Shown here: positions 1-15,000 of the stretch, piece after piece
Numbering within the stretch: the stretch's first letter is position 1
Layout of the letters: every line of letters begins with the position of its first letter
Assembly: GCA_024397935.1 (NCBI GenBank)
Contig: CP073743.1
Span: forward strand, 868,001 to 932,000
Reading direction: 5' to 3'
DNA: 64,000 nt
DNA from: a bacterium SCSIO 12844
GTDB lineage: Bacteria; Pseudomonadota; Gammaproteobacteria; Francisellales; Francisellaceae
Program-made: the position numbers and the translations under genes
The notes under the pieces: model-generated
What the model was told of the DNA's origin: nothing
Databases searched by the model: none
The model's input: only the letters and a program-made list of their open reading frames with translations

Positions 1-3000
1 AGGGTCTCGCCGTCACCTAAAGCTTGAATGGCAGATTGAGAGTTATCGGCAGAATAGCTCCAGTCACCATCCGCTTCGATAGTTAAGTCACCATAAGTAC
101 CAGAGATGGTTTCAGCATTAAAGACGGCTTCACCTGTATCGTATCAGAAATCGTTAATGTACCAGAAGTGGTTAAAGTAGCTGCTGCATCTTCAGTCACA
201 GAGCCTGACGTATCGCCACCAATGGTAGGGTCATCATTAGTACCTGTAATGGTAATGGTAATATCTTGGGTTGTACCATCATCTGAAGTTACCGTAATCG
301 TATCAGTAAGGGTATCACCGTCACCTAAAGCCTGAATCGCAGATTGACTATTATCAGCAGAATAGCTCCAGTCACCATCCGCTTCAATGGTTAAGTCACC
401 ATAAGTACCAGAGATGGTTTCAGCATTAAAGACAGCTTCACCTGTATCGGTATCAGAAATCGTTAATGTACCAGAAGTGGTTAAAGTAGCTGCTGCATCT
501 TCAGTCACGCCACCAGTTGTGTCGCCACCAATGTAGGATCATCATTAGTACCTGTAATGGTAATGGTAATATCTTGGTTGTACCATCATCTGAAGTTACA
601 GTAATTGTATCAGTAAGGGTATCACCGTCACCTAAAGCCTGAATGGCAGATTGAGAGTTATCAGCCGAATAAGACCAGTCACCATCCGCTTCGATGGTTA
701 AGTCACCGTAGGTGCCAGAGATGGTTTCAGCATTAAAGACGGCTTCACCTGTATCGGTATCAGAAATCGTTAATGTACCAGAAGTGGTTAAAGTAGCTGC
801 TGCATCTTCAGTTACAGAGCCTGACGTATCACCACCAATGGTAGGATCATCATTAGTACCTGTAATGGTAATGGTAATATCTTGGGTTGTACCATCATCT
901 GAAGTTACCGTAATTGTATCAGTAAGGGTGTCGCCAGCGCCTAAGGCTTGTATTGCAGATTGGCTATTATCGGCAGAATAGCTCCAGTCACCATCCGCTT
1001 CGATGGTTAAGTCACCATAAGTGCCAGAGATGGTTTCAGCATTAAAGACGGCTTCACCTGTATCGGTATCAGAAATCGTTAATGTACCAGAAGTGGTTAA
1101 AGTAGCTGCTGCATCTTCGTTACGCCACCAGTTGTGTCGCCACCAATGGTAGGATCATCATTAGTACCTGTAATGGTAATGGTAATATCTTGGGTTGTAC
1201 CATCATCTGAAGTTACAGTAATCGTATCAGTAAGGGTATCACCGTCACCTAAAGCCTGAATCGCAGATTGAGAGTTATCAGCAGAATAGCTCCAGTCACC
1301 ATCCGCTTCGATGGTTAAGTCACCATAAGTGCCAGAGATGGTTTCAGCATTAAAGAGGGCTTCACCTGTATCGGTATCAGAAATCGTTAATGTACCAGAA
1401 GTGGTTAAAGTAGCTGCTGCATCTTCGGTTACGCCACCAGTTGTGTCGCCACCAATGGTAGGATCATCATTAGTACCTGTAATGGTAATGGTAATATCTT
1501 GGGTTGTACCATCATCTGAAGTTACAGTAATTGTATCAGTAAGGGTATCGCCGTCACCTAAAGCCTGAATGGCAGATTGAGAGTTATCAGCCGAATAAGA
1601 CCAGTCACCATCCGCTTCGATGGTTAAGTCACCATAAGTGCCAGAGATGGTTTCAGCATTAAAGACGGCTTCACCTGTATCGGTATCAGAAATCGTTAAT
1701 GTACCAGAAGTGGTTAAAGTAGCCGCTGCATCTTCAGTCACAGAGCCTGAGGTATCGCCACCAATGGTAGGGTCATCATTAGTACCTGTAATGGTAATGG
1801 TAATATCTTGGGTTGTACCATCATCTGAAGTTACAGTAATTGTATCAGTAAGGGTGTCACCGTCACCTAAAGCCTGAATGGCAGATTGAGAGTTATCAGC
1901 AGAATAGCTCCAGTCACCATCCGCTTCGATGGTTAAGTCACCATAAGTACCAGAGATGGTTTCAGCATTAAAGACAGCTTCACCTGTATCGGTATCAGAA
2001 ATCGTTAATGTACCAGAAGTGGTTAAAGTAGCTGCTGCATCTTCGGTTACGCCACCAGTTGTGTCGCCACCAATGGTAGGATCATCATTAGTACCTGTAA
2101 TGGTAATGGTAATATCTTGGGTTGTACCATCATCTGAAGTTACAGTAATTGTATCAGTAAGGGTTCGCCGTCACCTAAAGCCTGAATCGCAGATTGAGAG
2201 TTATCAGCCGAATAAGACCAGTCACCATCCGCTTCGATGGTTAAGTCACCATAAGTACCAGAGATGGTTTCAGCATTAAAGACGGCTTCACCTGTATCGG
2301 TATCAGAAATCGTTAATGTACCAGAAGTGGTTAAAGTAGCCGCTGCATCTTCAGTTACAGCCACCGTATCACACCAATGGTAGGGTCATCATTAGTACCT
2401 GTAATGGTAATGGTAATATCTTGGGTTGTACCATCATCTGAAGTACCGTAATTGTATCAGTAAGGGTATCCGTCACCTAAAGCCTGAATGGCAGATTGAG
2501 AGTTATCAGCAGAATAAGACCAGTCACCATCCGCTTCGATGTTAAGTCACCATAAGTACCAGAGATGGTTTCAGCATTAAAGACAGCTTCACCTGTATCG
2601 GTATCAGAAATCGTTAATGTACCAGAAGTGGTTAAAGTAGCTGCTGCATCTTCAGTTACAGACCTGACGTATCACCACCAATGGTAGGATCATCATTAGT
2701 ACCTGTAATGGTAATGGTAATATCTTGGTTGTACCATCATCTGAAGTTACAGTAATTGTATCAGTAAGGGTATCGCCGTCACCTAAAGCTGAATGCAGAT
2801 TGAGAGTTATCAGCAGAATAAGACCAGTCACCATCCGCTTCGATGGTTAAGTCACCATAAGTACCAGAGATGGTTTCAGCATTAAAGACGCTTCACCTGT
2901 ATCGGTATCAGAAATCGTTAATGTACCAGAAGTGGTTAAAGTAGCTGCTGCATCTTCGTTACGCCACCAGTTGTGTCGCCACCAATGGTAGGATCATCAT

Positions 3001-6000
3001 TAGTACCTGTAATGGTAATGGTAATATCTTGGGTTGTACCATCATCTGAAGTTACAGTAATTGTATCAGTAAGGGTATCGCCGTCACCTAAAGCTTGAAT
3101 GGCAGATTGAGAGTTATCAGCAGAATAGCTCCAGTCACCATCCGCTTCGATGGTTAAGTCACCATAAGTACCAGAGATGGTTTCAGCATTAAAGACAGCT
3201 TCACCTGTATCGGTATCAGAAATCGTTAATGTACCAGAAGTGGTTAAAGTAGCCGCTGCATCTTCAGTTACGCCACCAGTTGTGTCGCCACCAATGGTAG
3301 GTCATCATTAGTACCTGTAATGGTAATGGTAATATCTTGGTGTACCATCATCTGAAGTTACAGTAATTGTATCAGTAAGGGTATCGCCGTCACCTAAAGC
3401 TGAATGCAGATTGAGAGTTATCAGCAGAATAGCCAGTCACCATCCGCTTCGATGTTAAGTCACCATAAGTACCAGAGATGGTTTCAGCATTAAAGACAGC
3501 TTCACCTGTATCGGTATCAGAAATCGTTAATGTACCAGAAGTGGTTAAAGTAGCCGCTGCATCTTCAGTCACAGAGCCTGTATCGCCACCAATGGTAGGG
3601 TCATCATTAGTACCTGTAATGGTAATGGTAATATCTTGGGTTGTACCATCATCTGAAGTTACAGTAATTGTATCAGTAAGGGTATCACCGTCACCTAAAG
3701 CCTGAATGCAGATTGAGAGTTATCAGCAGAATAGCTCCAGTCACCATCCGCTTCGATGGTTAAGTCACCATAAGTACCAGAGATGGTTTCAGCATTAAAG
3801 ACAGCTTCACCTGTATCGGTATCAGAAATCGTTAATGTACCAGAAGTGGTTAAAGTAGCTGCTGCATCTTCGGTTACGCCCAGTTGTATCACCACCAATG
3901 GTAGGATCATCATTAGTACCTGTAATGGTAATGGTAATATCTTGGGTTGTACCATCATCTGAAGTTACAGTAATTGTATCAGTAAGGGTATCACCGTCAC
4001 CTAAAGCCTGAATGGCAGATTGAGAGTTATCAGCCAGAATAAGACCAGTCACCATCCGCTTCGATGGTTAAGTCACCATAAGTACCAGAGATGGTTTCAG
4101 CATTAAAGACAGCTTCACCTGTATCGGTATCAGAAATCGTTAATGTACCAGAAGTGGTTAAAGTAGCCGCTGCATCTTCAGTAGGATCACGTACCTGTAA
4201 TGTAATCGCCACCAATGGTAGGGGTATCATCATTAGTACCTGTAATGGTAATGGTAATATCTTGGGTTGTACCATCATCTGAAGTTACCAATGTAATTGT
4301 ATCAGTAAGGGTATCGCCGCCTGAATCACCTAAAGCTTCGATGAATGCAGATTGAGACAGCTTATCAGCAGAATAAAGTAGCCAGTCACCATCCGCTTCG
4401 ATGGTTAAGTCACCATAAGTACCAGAGATGGTTTCAGCATTAAAGACAGCTTCACCTGTATCGGTATCAGAAATCGTTAATGTACCAGAAGTGGTTAAAG
4501 TAGCCGCTGCATCTTCAGTTACGGTAGGTCATCACCTGTAATGGTTGTATCGCCACCAATGGTAGGGGTCATCATTAGTACCTGTAATGGTAATGGTAAT
4601 ATCTTGGTATCAGAAATTGTACCATCATCTGAAGTTACCAATGTAATTGTATCAGTAAGGTATCAGTATCGCCGTCACCTAAAGCCTGAATGGCAGATTG
4701 AGAGTTATCAGCAGAATAAGACCAGTCACCATCCGCTTCGATGGTTAAGTCACCATAAGTACCAGAGATGGTTTCAGCATTAAAGACAGCTTCACCTGTA
4801 TCGGTATCAGAAATCGTTAATGTACCAGAAGTGGTTAAAGTAGCTGCTGCATCTTCGGTTACGCCACCAGTTGTGTCGCCACCAATGGTAGGATCATCAT
4901 TAGTACCTGTAATGGTAATGGTAATATCTTGGGTTGTACCATCATCTGAAGTTACAGTAATTGTATCAGTAAGGGTATCGCCGTCACCGTCACCTAAAGC
5001 TGAATGCAGATTGAGAGTTATCAGCAGAATAAGACCAGTCACCATCCGCTTCGATGGTTAAGTCACCATAAGTATCCGCCGTCAGAGATGGTTTCAGCAT
5101 TAAAGACAGCTTCAGCCTGTATCGGTATCAGAAATCGTTAATGTACCAGAAGTGGTTAAAGTAGCCGCTGCATCTTCAGTTACATTAGAGCCTGAAGTTA
5201 CAGTATCAGTAAGGGTATCCACCAATGGTAGGTTATCAGCAGAATCATCATTAGTACCTGTAATGGTAATGGTAATATCTTGGGTTGTACCATCATCTGA
5301 AGTACATCATTAGTAATTGTATCAGTAAGGGTATCCCGTCACCTAAAGCTGAATGGCAGATGAATTATCAGCAGATTGAGAGTTATCAGCAGAATAGCTC
5401 CAGTCACCATCCGCTTCGATGGTTAAGTCACCATAAGTACCAGAGATGGTTTCAGCATTAAAGACAGCTTCACCTGTATCGGTATCAGAAATCGTTAATG
5501 TACCAGAAGTGGTTAAAGTAGCTGCTGCATCTTCAGTTACGACCAGTTACCGTAATTGTCGCCACCAATGGTAGGATCATCATTAGTACCTGTAATGGTA
5601 ATGGTAATATCTTGGGTTGTACCATCATCTGAAGTTACCGTAATTGTATCAGTAAGGGTATCGCCGTCACCTAAAGCCTGAATGGCAGATTGAGAGTTAT
5701 CAGCAGAATAAGACCAGTCACCATCCGCTTCGATGGTTAAGTCACCATAAGTACCAGAGATGGTTTCAGCATTAAAGACAGCTTCACCTGTATCGGTATC
5801 AGAAATCGTTAATGTACCAGAAGTGGTTAAAGTAGCTGCTGCATCTTCAGTTACGCCACCAGTTGTATCGCCACCAATGGTAGGATCATCATTAGTACCT
5901 GTAATGGTAATGGTAATATCTTGGGTTGTACCATCATCTGAAGTTACAGTAATTGTATCAGTAAGGGTATCGCCGTCACCTAAAGCCTGAATCGCAGATT

Positions 6001-9000
6001 GAGAGTTATCAGCAGAATAGCCAGTCACCATCCGCTTCGATGGTTAAGTCACCATAAGTACCAGAGATGGTTTCAGCATTAAAGACGGCTTCACCTGTAT
6101 CGGTATCAGAAATCGTTAATGTACCAGAAGTGGTTAAAGTAGCCGCTGCATCTTCAGTACAGACCTGAGGTATCGCCACCAATGGTAGGATCATCATTAG
6201 TACCTGTAATGGTAATGGTAATATCTTGGGTTGTACCATCATCTGAAGTTACCGTAATTGTATCAGTAAGGGTATCGCCGTCACCTAAAGCTTGAATGGC
6301 AGATTGAGAGTTATCAGCAGAATAGCTCCAGTCACCATCCGCTTCGATGGTTAAGTCACCATAAGTACCAGAGATGGTTTCAGCATTAAAGACAGCTTCA
6401 CCTGTATCGGTATCAGAAATCGTTAATGTACCAGAAGTGGTTAAAGTAGCTGCTGCATCTTCGGTTACGCCACCAGTTGTGTCGCCACCAATGGTAGGAT
6501 CATCATTAGTACCTGTAATGGTAATGGTAATATCTTGGGTTGTACCATCATCTGAAGTTACAGTAATTGTATCAGTAAGGGTATCACCGTCACCTAAAGC
6601 TGAATGGCAGATTGAGAGTTATCAGCAGAATAAGACCAGTCACCATCCGCTTCGATGGTTAAGTCACCATAAGTACCAGAGATGGTTTCAGCATTAAAGA
6701 CGCTTCACCTGTATCGGTATCAGAAATCGTTAATGTACCAGAAGTGGTTAAAGTAGCGCTGCATCTTCAGTTACGCCACCAGTTGTGTCGCCACCAATGG
6801 TAGGATCATCATTAGTACCTGTAATGGTAATGGTAATATCTTGGGTTGTACCATCATCTGAAGTTACAGTAATTGTATCAGTAAGGGTATCCGTCACCTA
6901 AAGCCTGAATGGCAGATTGAGAGTTATCAGCAGAATAAGACCAGTCACCATCCGCTTCGATGGTTAAGTCACCATAAGTACCAGAGATGGTTTCAGCATT
7001 AAAGACAGCTTCACCTGTATCGGTATCAGAAATCGTTAATGTACCAGAAGTGGTTAAAGTAGCTGCTGCATCTTCGGTTACGCACCAGTTGTGTATCGCC
7101 ACCAATGGTAGGATCATCATTAGTACCTGTAATGGTAATGGTAATATCTTGGGTTGTACCATCATCTGAAGTTACAGTAATTGTATCAGTAAGGGTATCA
7201 CCGTCACCTAAAGCCTGAATCGCAGATTGAGAGTTATCAGCAGAATAGCCAGTCACCATCCGCTTCGATGGTTAAGTCACCATAAGTACCAGAGATGGTT
7301 TCAGCATTAAAGACAGCTTCACCTGTATCGGTATCAGAAATCGTTAATGTACCAGAAGTGGTTAAAGTAGCCGCTGCATCTTCAGTCACCACCAGTTGTG
7401 TCGCCACCAATGGTAGGTCATCATTAGTACCTGTAATGGTAATGGTAATATCTTGGGTTGTACCATCATCTGAAGTTACAGTAATTGTATCAGTAAGGTG
7501 TCGCCGTCACCTAAAGCTGAATGCAGATTGAGAGTTATCAGCAGAATAGCTCAGTCACCATCCGCTTCGATGGTTAAGTCACCATAAGTACCAGAGATGG
7601 TTTCAGCATTAAAGACGGCTTCACCTGTATCGGTATCAGAAATCGTTAATGTACCAGAAGTGGTTAAAGTAGCTGCTGCATCTTCGGTTACAGAGCCTGG
7701 TATCGCCACCAATGGTAGGGTCATCATTAGTACCTGTAATGGTAATGGTAATATCTTGGGTTGTACCATCATCTGAAGTTACAGTAATTGTATCAGTAAG
7801 GGTATCACCGTCACCTAAAGCCTGAATCGCAGATTGAGAGTTATCAGCAGAATAGCTCCAGTCACCATCCGCTTCGATGTTAAGTCACCATAAGTACCAG
7901 AGATGGTTTCAGCATTAAAGACGCTTCACCTGTATCGGTATCAGAAATCGTTAATGTACCAGAAGTGGTTAAAGTAGCTGCTGCATCTTCAGTTACCCCA
8001 GTTGTATCACCACCAATGGTAGGATCATCATTAGTACCTGTAATGGTAATGGTAATATCTTGGGTTGTACCATCATCTGAAGTTACAGTAATTGTATCAG
8101 TAAGGGTATCACCGTCACCTAAAGCCTGAATCGCAGATTGAGAGTTATCAGCAGAATAGCTCCAGTCACCATCCGCTTCGATGGTTAAGTCACCATAAGT
8201 ACCAGAGATGGTTTCAGCATTAAAGACAGCTTCACCTGTATCGGTATCAGAAATCGTTAATGTACCAGAAGTGGTTAAAGTAGCTGCTGCATCTTCGTTA
8301 CGCCACCAGTTGTGTCGCCACCAATGGTAGGATCATCATTAGTACCTGTAATGGTAATGGTAATATCTTGGGTTGTACCATCATCTGAAGTTACAGTAAT
8401 TGTATCAGTAAGGGTTCGCCGTCACCTAAAGCTTGAATGGCAGATTGAGAGTTATCAGCAGAATAGCTCCAGTCACCATCCGCTTCGATGGTTAAGTCAC
8501 CATAAGTACCAGAGATGGTTTCAGCATTAAAGACAGCTTCACCTGTATCGGTATCAGAAATCGTTAATGTACCAGAAGTGGTTAAAGTAGCTGCTGCATC
8601 TTCAGTTACGCCACCTTGTGTCGCCACCAATGGTAGGATCATCATTAGTACCTGTAATGGTAATGGTAATATCTTGGGTTGTACCATCATCTGAAGTACA
8701 GTAATTGTATCAGTAAGGGTATCGCCGTCACCTAAAGCCTGAATGCAGATTGAGAGTTATCAGCAGAATAAGACCAGTCACCATCCGCTTCGATGGTTAA
8801 GTCACCATAAGTACCAGAGATGGTTTCAGCATTAAACGCTTCACCTGTATCGGTATCAGAAATCGTTAATGTACCAGAAGTGGTTAAAGTAGCCGCTGCA
8901 TCTTCAGTTACAGAGCCAGGTATCGCCACCAATGGTAGGATCATCATTAGTACCTGTAATGGTAATGGTAATATCTTGGGTTGTACCATCATCTGAAGTT

Positions 9001-12000
9001 ACAGTAATTGTATCAGTAAGGGTATCACCGTCACCTAAAGCCTGAATCGCAGATTGAGAGTTATCAGCAGAATAGCTCAGTCACCATCCGCTTCGATGGT
9101 TAAGTCACCATAAGTACCAGAGATGGTTTCAGCATTAAAGACAGCTTCACCTGTATCGGTATCAGAAATCGTTAATGTACCAGAAGTGGTTAAAGTAGCT
9201 GCTGCATCTTCAGTTACGACCAGTTGTATCACCACCAATGGTAGGATCATCATTAGTACCTGTAATGGTAATGGTAATATCTTGGGTTGTACCATCATCT
9301 GAAGTTACAGTAATTGTATCAGTAAGGGTATCGCCGTCACCTAAAGCTTGAATGGCAGATTGAGAGTTATCAGGAATAGCTCCAGTCACCATCCGCTTCG
9401 ATGTTAAGTCACCATAAGTACCAGAGATGGTTTCAGCATTAAAGACGGCTTCACCTGTATCGGTATCAGAAATCGTTAATGTACCAGAAGTGGTTAAAGT
9501 AGCTGCTGCATCTTCAGTCACGAGCCAGTTGTATCGCCACCAATGGTAGGGTCATCATTAGTACCTGTAATGGTAATGGTAATATCTTGGGTTGTACCAT
9601 CATCTGAAGTTACCGTAATTGTATCAGTAAGGGTATCACCGTCACCTAAAGCCTGAATGCAGATTGAGAGTTATCAGCAGAATAGCTCCAGTCACCATCC
9701 GCTTCGATGGTTAAGTCACCATAAGTACCAGAGATGGTTTCAGCATTAAAGACAGCTTCACCTGTATCGGTATCAGAAATCGTTAATGTACCAGAAGTGG
9801 TTAAAGTAGCTGCTGCATCTTCAGTCACGCCACCAGTTGTGTCGCCACCAATGGTAGGATCATCATTAGTACCTGTAATGGTAATGGTAATATCTTGGGT
9901 TGTACCATCATCTGAAGTTACAGTAATTGTATCAGTAAGGGTATCACCGTCACCTAAAGCCTGAATGGCAGATTGAGAGTTATCAGCAGAATAAGACCAG
10001 TCACCATCCGCTTCGATGGTTAAGTCACCATAAGTACCAGAGATGGTTTCAGCATTAAAGACGGCTTCACCTGTATCGGTATCAGAAATCGTTAATGTAC
10101 CAGAAGTGGTTAAAGTAGCTGCTGCATCTTCAGTTACGAGCCTGTGTCGCCACCAATGGTAGGATCATCATTAGTACCTGTAATGGTAATGGTAATATCT
10201 TGGGTTGTACCATCATCTGAAGTTACCGTAATTGTATCAGTAAGGGTATCGCCGTCCCTAAAGCTTGAATGGCAGATTGAGAGTTATCAGCAGAATAGCT
10301 CAGTCACCATCCGCTTCGATGGTTAAGTCACCATAAGTACCAGAGATGGTTTCAGCATTAAAGACAGCTTCACCTGTATCGGTATCAGAAATCGTTAATG
10401 TACCAGAAGTGGTTAAAGTAGCTGCTGCATCTTCGTTACGCACAGTTGTGTCGCCACCAATGGTAGGATCATCATTAGTACCTGTAATGGTAATGGTAAT
10501 ATCTTGGGTTGTACCATCATCTGAAGTTACCGTAATTGTATCAGTAAGGGTATCACCGTCACCTAAAGCCTGAATGGCAGATTGAGAGTTATCAGCAGAA
10601 TAGACCAGTCACCATCCGCTTCGATGTTAAGTCACCATAAGTACCAGAGATGGTTTCAGCATTAAAGACGGCTTCACCTGTATCGGTATCAGAAATCGTT
10701 AATGTACCAGAAGTGGTTAAAGTAGCTGCTGCATCTTCAGTTACAGAGCCTGAGTATCGCCACCAATGGTAGGATCATCATTAGTACCTGTAATGGTAAT
10801 GGTAATATCTTGGGTTGTACCATCATCTGAAGTTACAGTAATTGTATCAGTAAGGGTATCGCCGTCACCTAAAGCCTGAATGCAGATTGAGAGTTATCAG
10901 CAGAATAAGACCAGTCACCATCCGCTTCGATGGTTAAGTCACCATAAGTACCAGAGATGGTTTCAGCATTAAAGACAGCTTCACCTGTATCGGTATCAGA
11001 AATCGTTAATGTACCAGAAGTGGTTAAAGTAGCCGCTGCATCTTCAGTCACGAGCCTGACGTATCGCCACCAATGGTAGGGTCATCATTAGTACCTGTAA
11101 TGGTAATGGTAATATCTTGGGTTGTACCATCATCTGAAGTTACAGTAATTGTATCAGTAAGGGTATCACCGTCACCTAAAGCCTGAATGCAGATTGAGAG
11201 TTATCAGCAGAATAGCTCCAGTCACCATCCGCTTCGATGTTAAGTCACCATAAGTACCAGAGATGGTTTCAGCATTAAAGACAGCTTCACCTGTATCGGT
11301 ATCAGAAATCGTTAATGTACCAGAAGTGGTTAAAGTAGCCGCTGCATCTTCAGTTACGCCACCAGTTGTGTCGCCACAATGGTAGGATCATCATTAGTAC
11401 CTGTAATGGTAATGGTAATATCTTGGTTGTACCATCATCTGAAGTTACAGTAATTGTATCAGTAAGGGTATCGCCGTCACCTAAAGCCTGAATGGCAGAT
11501 TGAGAGTTATCAGCAGAATAAGACCAGTCACCATCCGCTTCGATGTTAAGTCACCATAAGTACCAGAGATGGTTTCAGCATTAAAGACGGCTTCACCTGT
11601 ATCGGTATCAGAAATCGTTAATGTACCAGAAGTGGTTAAAGTAGCCGCTGCATCTTCAGTTACAGAGCCAGTTGTATCACCACCAAATGGTAGGATCATC
11701 ATTAGTACCTGTAATGGTAATGGTAATATCTTGGGTTGTACCATCATCTGAAGTTACAGTAATTGTATCAGTAAGGGTATCGCCGTCACCTAAAGCCTGA
11801 ATCGCAGATTGAGAGTTATCAGCAGAATAAGACCAGTCACCATCCGCTTCGATGGTTAAGTCACCATAAGTACCAGAGATGGTTTCAGCATTAAAGACGC
11901 TTCACCTGTATCGGTATCAGAAATCGTTAATGTACCAGAAGTGGTTAAAGTAGCCGCTGCATCTTCAGTCACAGAGCCTGAGGTATCACCACCAATGGTA

Positions 12001-15000
12001 GGATCATCATTAGTACCTGTAATGGTAATGGTAATATCTTGGTTGTACCATCATCTGAAGTTACCGTAATTGTATCAGTAAGGGTCGCCGTCACCTAAAG
12101 CTTGAATCGCAGATTGAGAGTTATCAGCAGAATAAGCTCCAGTCACCATCCGCTTCGATAGTTAAGTCACCATAAGTACCAGAGATGGTTTCAGCATTAA
12201 AGACGGCTTCACCTGTATCGGTATCAGAAATCGTTAATGTACCAGAAGTGGTTAAAGTAGCTGCTGCATCTTCGGTTACGCCACCAGTTGTGTCGCCACA
12301 ATGGTAGGATCATCATTAGTACCTGTAATGGTAATGGTAATATCTTGGGTTGTACCATCATCTGAAGTTACCGTAATTGTATCAGTAAGGGTATCGCCGT
12401 CACCTAAAGCTTGAATGGCAGATTGAGAGTTATCGCAGAATAGCTCCAGTCACCATCCGCTTCGATGTTAAGTCACCATAAGTACCAGAGATGGTTTCAG
12501 CATTAAAGACAGCTTCACCTGTATCGGTATCAGAAATCGTTAATGTACCAGAAGTGGTTAAAGTAGCCGCTGCATCTTCGGTTACCGTTGTATCACCACC
12601 AATGGTAGGATCATCATTAGTACCTGTAATGGTAATGGTAATATCTTGGGTTGTACCATCATCTGAAGTTACAGTAATTGTATCAGTAAGGGTATCACCG
12701 TCACCTAAAGCTTGAATGGCAGATTGAGAGTTATCAGCCGAATAAGACCAGTCACCATCCGCTTCGATGTTAAGTCACCATAAGTACCAGAGATGGTTTC
12801 AGCATTAAAGACAGCTTCACCTGTATCGGTATCAGAAATCGTTAATGTACCAGAAGTGGTTAAAGTAGCCGCTGCATCTTCAGTTACGAGCCTGACGTAT
12901 CCACCAATGGTAGGGTCATCATCATTAGTACCTGTAATGGTAATGGTAATATCTTGGTTGTACCATCATCTGAAGTTACCGTAATTGTATCAGTAAGGGT
13001 ATCGCCGTCACCTAAAGCCTGAATGCAGATTGAGATTATCAGCAGAATAGCTCCAGTCACCATCCGCTTCGATGGTTAAGTCACCATAAGTACCAGAGAT
13101 GGTTTCAGCATTAAAGACAGCTTCACCTGTATCGGTATCAGAAATCGTTAATGTACCAGAAGTGGTTAAAGTAGCTGCTGCATCTTCAGTTACACCACGT
13201 ATCACCACCAATGGTAGGATCATCATTAGTACCTGTAATGGTAATGGTAATATCTTGGGTTGTACCATCATCTGAAGTTACCGTAATTGTATCAGTAAGG
13301 GTATCACCGTCACCTAAAGCCTGAATGGCAGATTGAGAGTTATCAGCAGAATAGCTCCAGTCACCATCCGCTTCGATGTTAAGTCACCATAAGTACCAGA
13401 GATGGTTTCAGCATTAAAGACAGCTTCACCTGTATCGGTATCAGAAATCGTTAATGTACCAGAAGTGGTTAAAGTAGCCGCTGCATCTTCAGTCAGAGCC
13501 AGTTGTATCGCCACCAATGGTAGGTCATCATTAGTACCTGTAATGGTAATGGTAATATCTTGGGTTGTACCATCATCTGAAGTAACCGTAATTGTATCAG
13601 TAAGGGTATCGCCGTCACCTAAAGCCTGAATCGCAGATTGAGAGTTATCAGCAGAATAAGACCAGTCACCATCCGCTTCGATGGTTAAGTCACCATAAGT
13701 ACCAGAGATGGTTTCAGCATTAAAGACGGCTTCACCTGTATCGGTATCAGAAATCGTTAATGTACCAGAAGTGGTTAAAGTAGCTGCATCTTCAGTTACA
13801 GAGCCTGAGGTATCGCCACCAATGGTAGGATCATCATTAGTACCTGTAATGGTAATGGTAATATCTTGGTTGTACCATCATCTGAAGTAACCGTAATTGT
13901 ATCAGTAAGGGTATCGCCGTCACCTAAAGCTTGAATCGCAGATTGAGAGTTATACAGCGAATAAGACCAGTCACCATCCGCTTCGATGTTAAGTCACCAT
14001 AAGTACCAGAGATGGTTTCAGCATTAAAGACGGCTTCACCTGTATCGGTATCAGAAATCGTTAATGTACCAGAAGTGGTTAAAGTAGCTGCTGCATCTTC
14101 GGTTACGCCACCAGTTGTGTCGCCACCAATGGTAGGATCATCATTAGTACCTGTAATGGTAATGGTAATATCTTGGTTGTACCATCATCTGAAGTTACAG
14201 TAATTGTATCAGTAAGGGTATCACCGTCACCTAAAGCCTGGAATGGCAGATTGAGAGTTATCAGCAGAATAGCTCCAGTCACCATCCGCTTCAATGGTTA
14301 AGTCACCATAAGTACCAGAGATGGTTTCAGCATTAAAGACAGCTTCACCTGTATCGGTATCAGAAATCGTTAATGTACCAGAAGTGGTTAAAGTAGCTGC
14401 TGCATCTTCGTTACGCCACCAGTTGTGTCGCCACCAATGGTAGGATCATCATTAGTACCTGTAATGGTAATGGTAATATCTTGGGTTGTACCATCATCTG
14501 AAGTTACCGTAATTGTATCAGTAAGGTATCGCCGCGCCTAAAGCCTGATGCAGATTGAGATTATCGGCAGAATAGCTCCAGTCACCATCCGCTTCGATGG
14601 TTAAGTCACCATAAGTGCCAGAGATGGTTTCAGCATTAAAGACAGCTTCACCTGTATCGGTATCAGAAATCGTTAATGTACCAGAAGTGGTTAAAGTAGC
14701 TGCTGCATCTTCGTCACGCTACCGGTTGTATCACCACCAATGGTAGGATCATCATTAGTACCTGTAATGGTAATGGTAATATCTTGGTTGTACCATCATC
14801 TGAAGTAACGTAATTGTATCGGTAAGGGTATCGCCGTCACCTAAAGCTTGAATCGCAGATTGACTATTATCAGCAGAATAAGACCAGTCACCATCCGCTT
14901 CGATAGTTAAGTCACCATAGGTACCAGAGATGGTTTCAGCATTAAAGACGGCTTCACCTGTATCGGTATCAGAAATCGTTAATGTACCAGAAGTGGTTAA

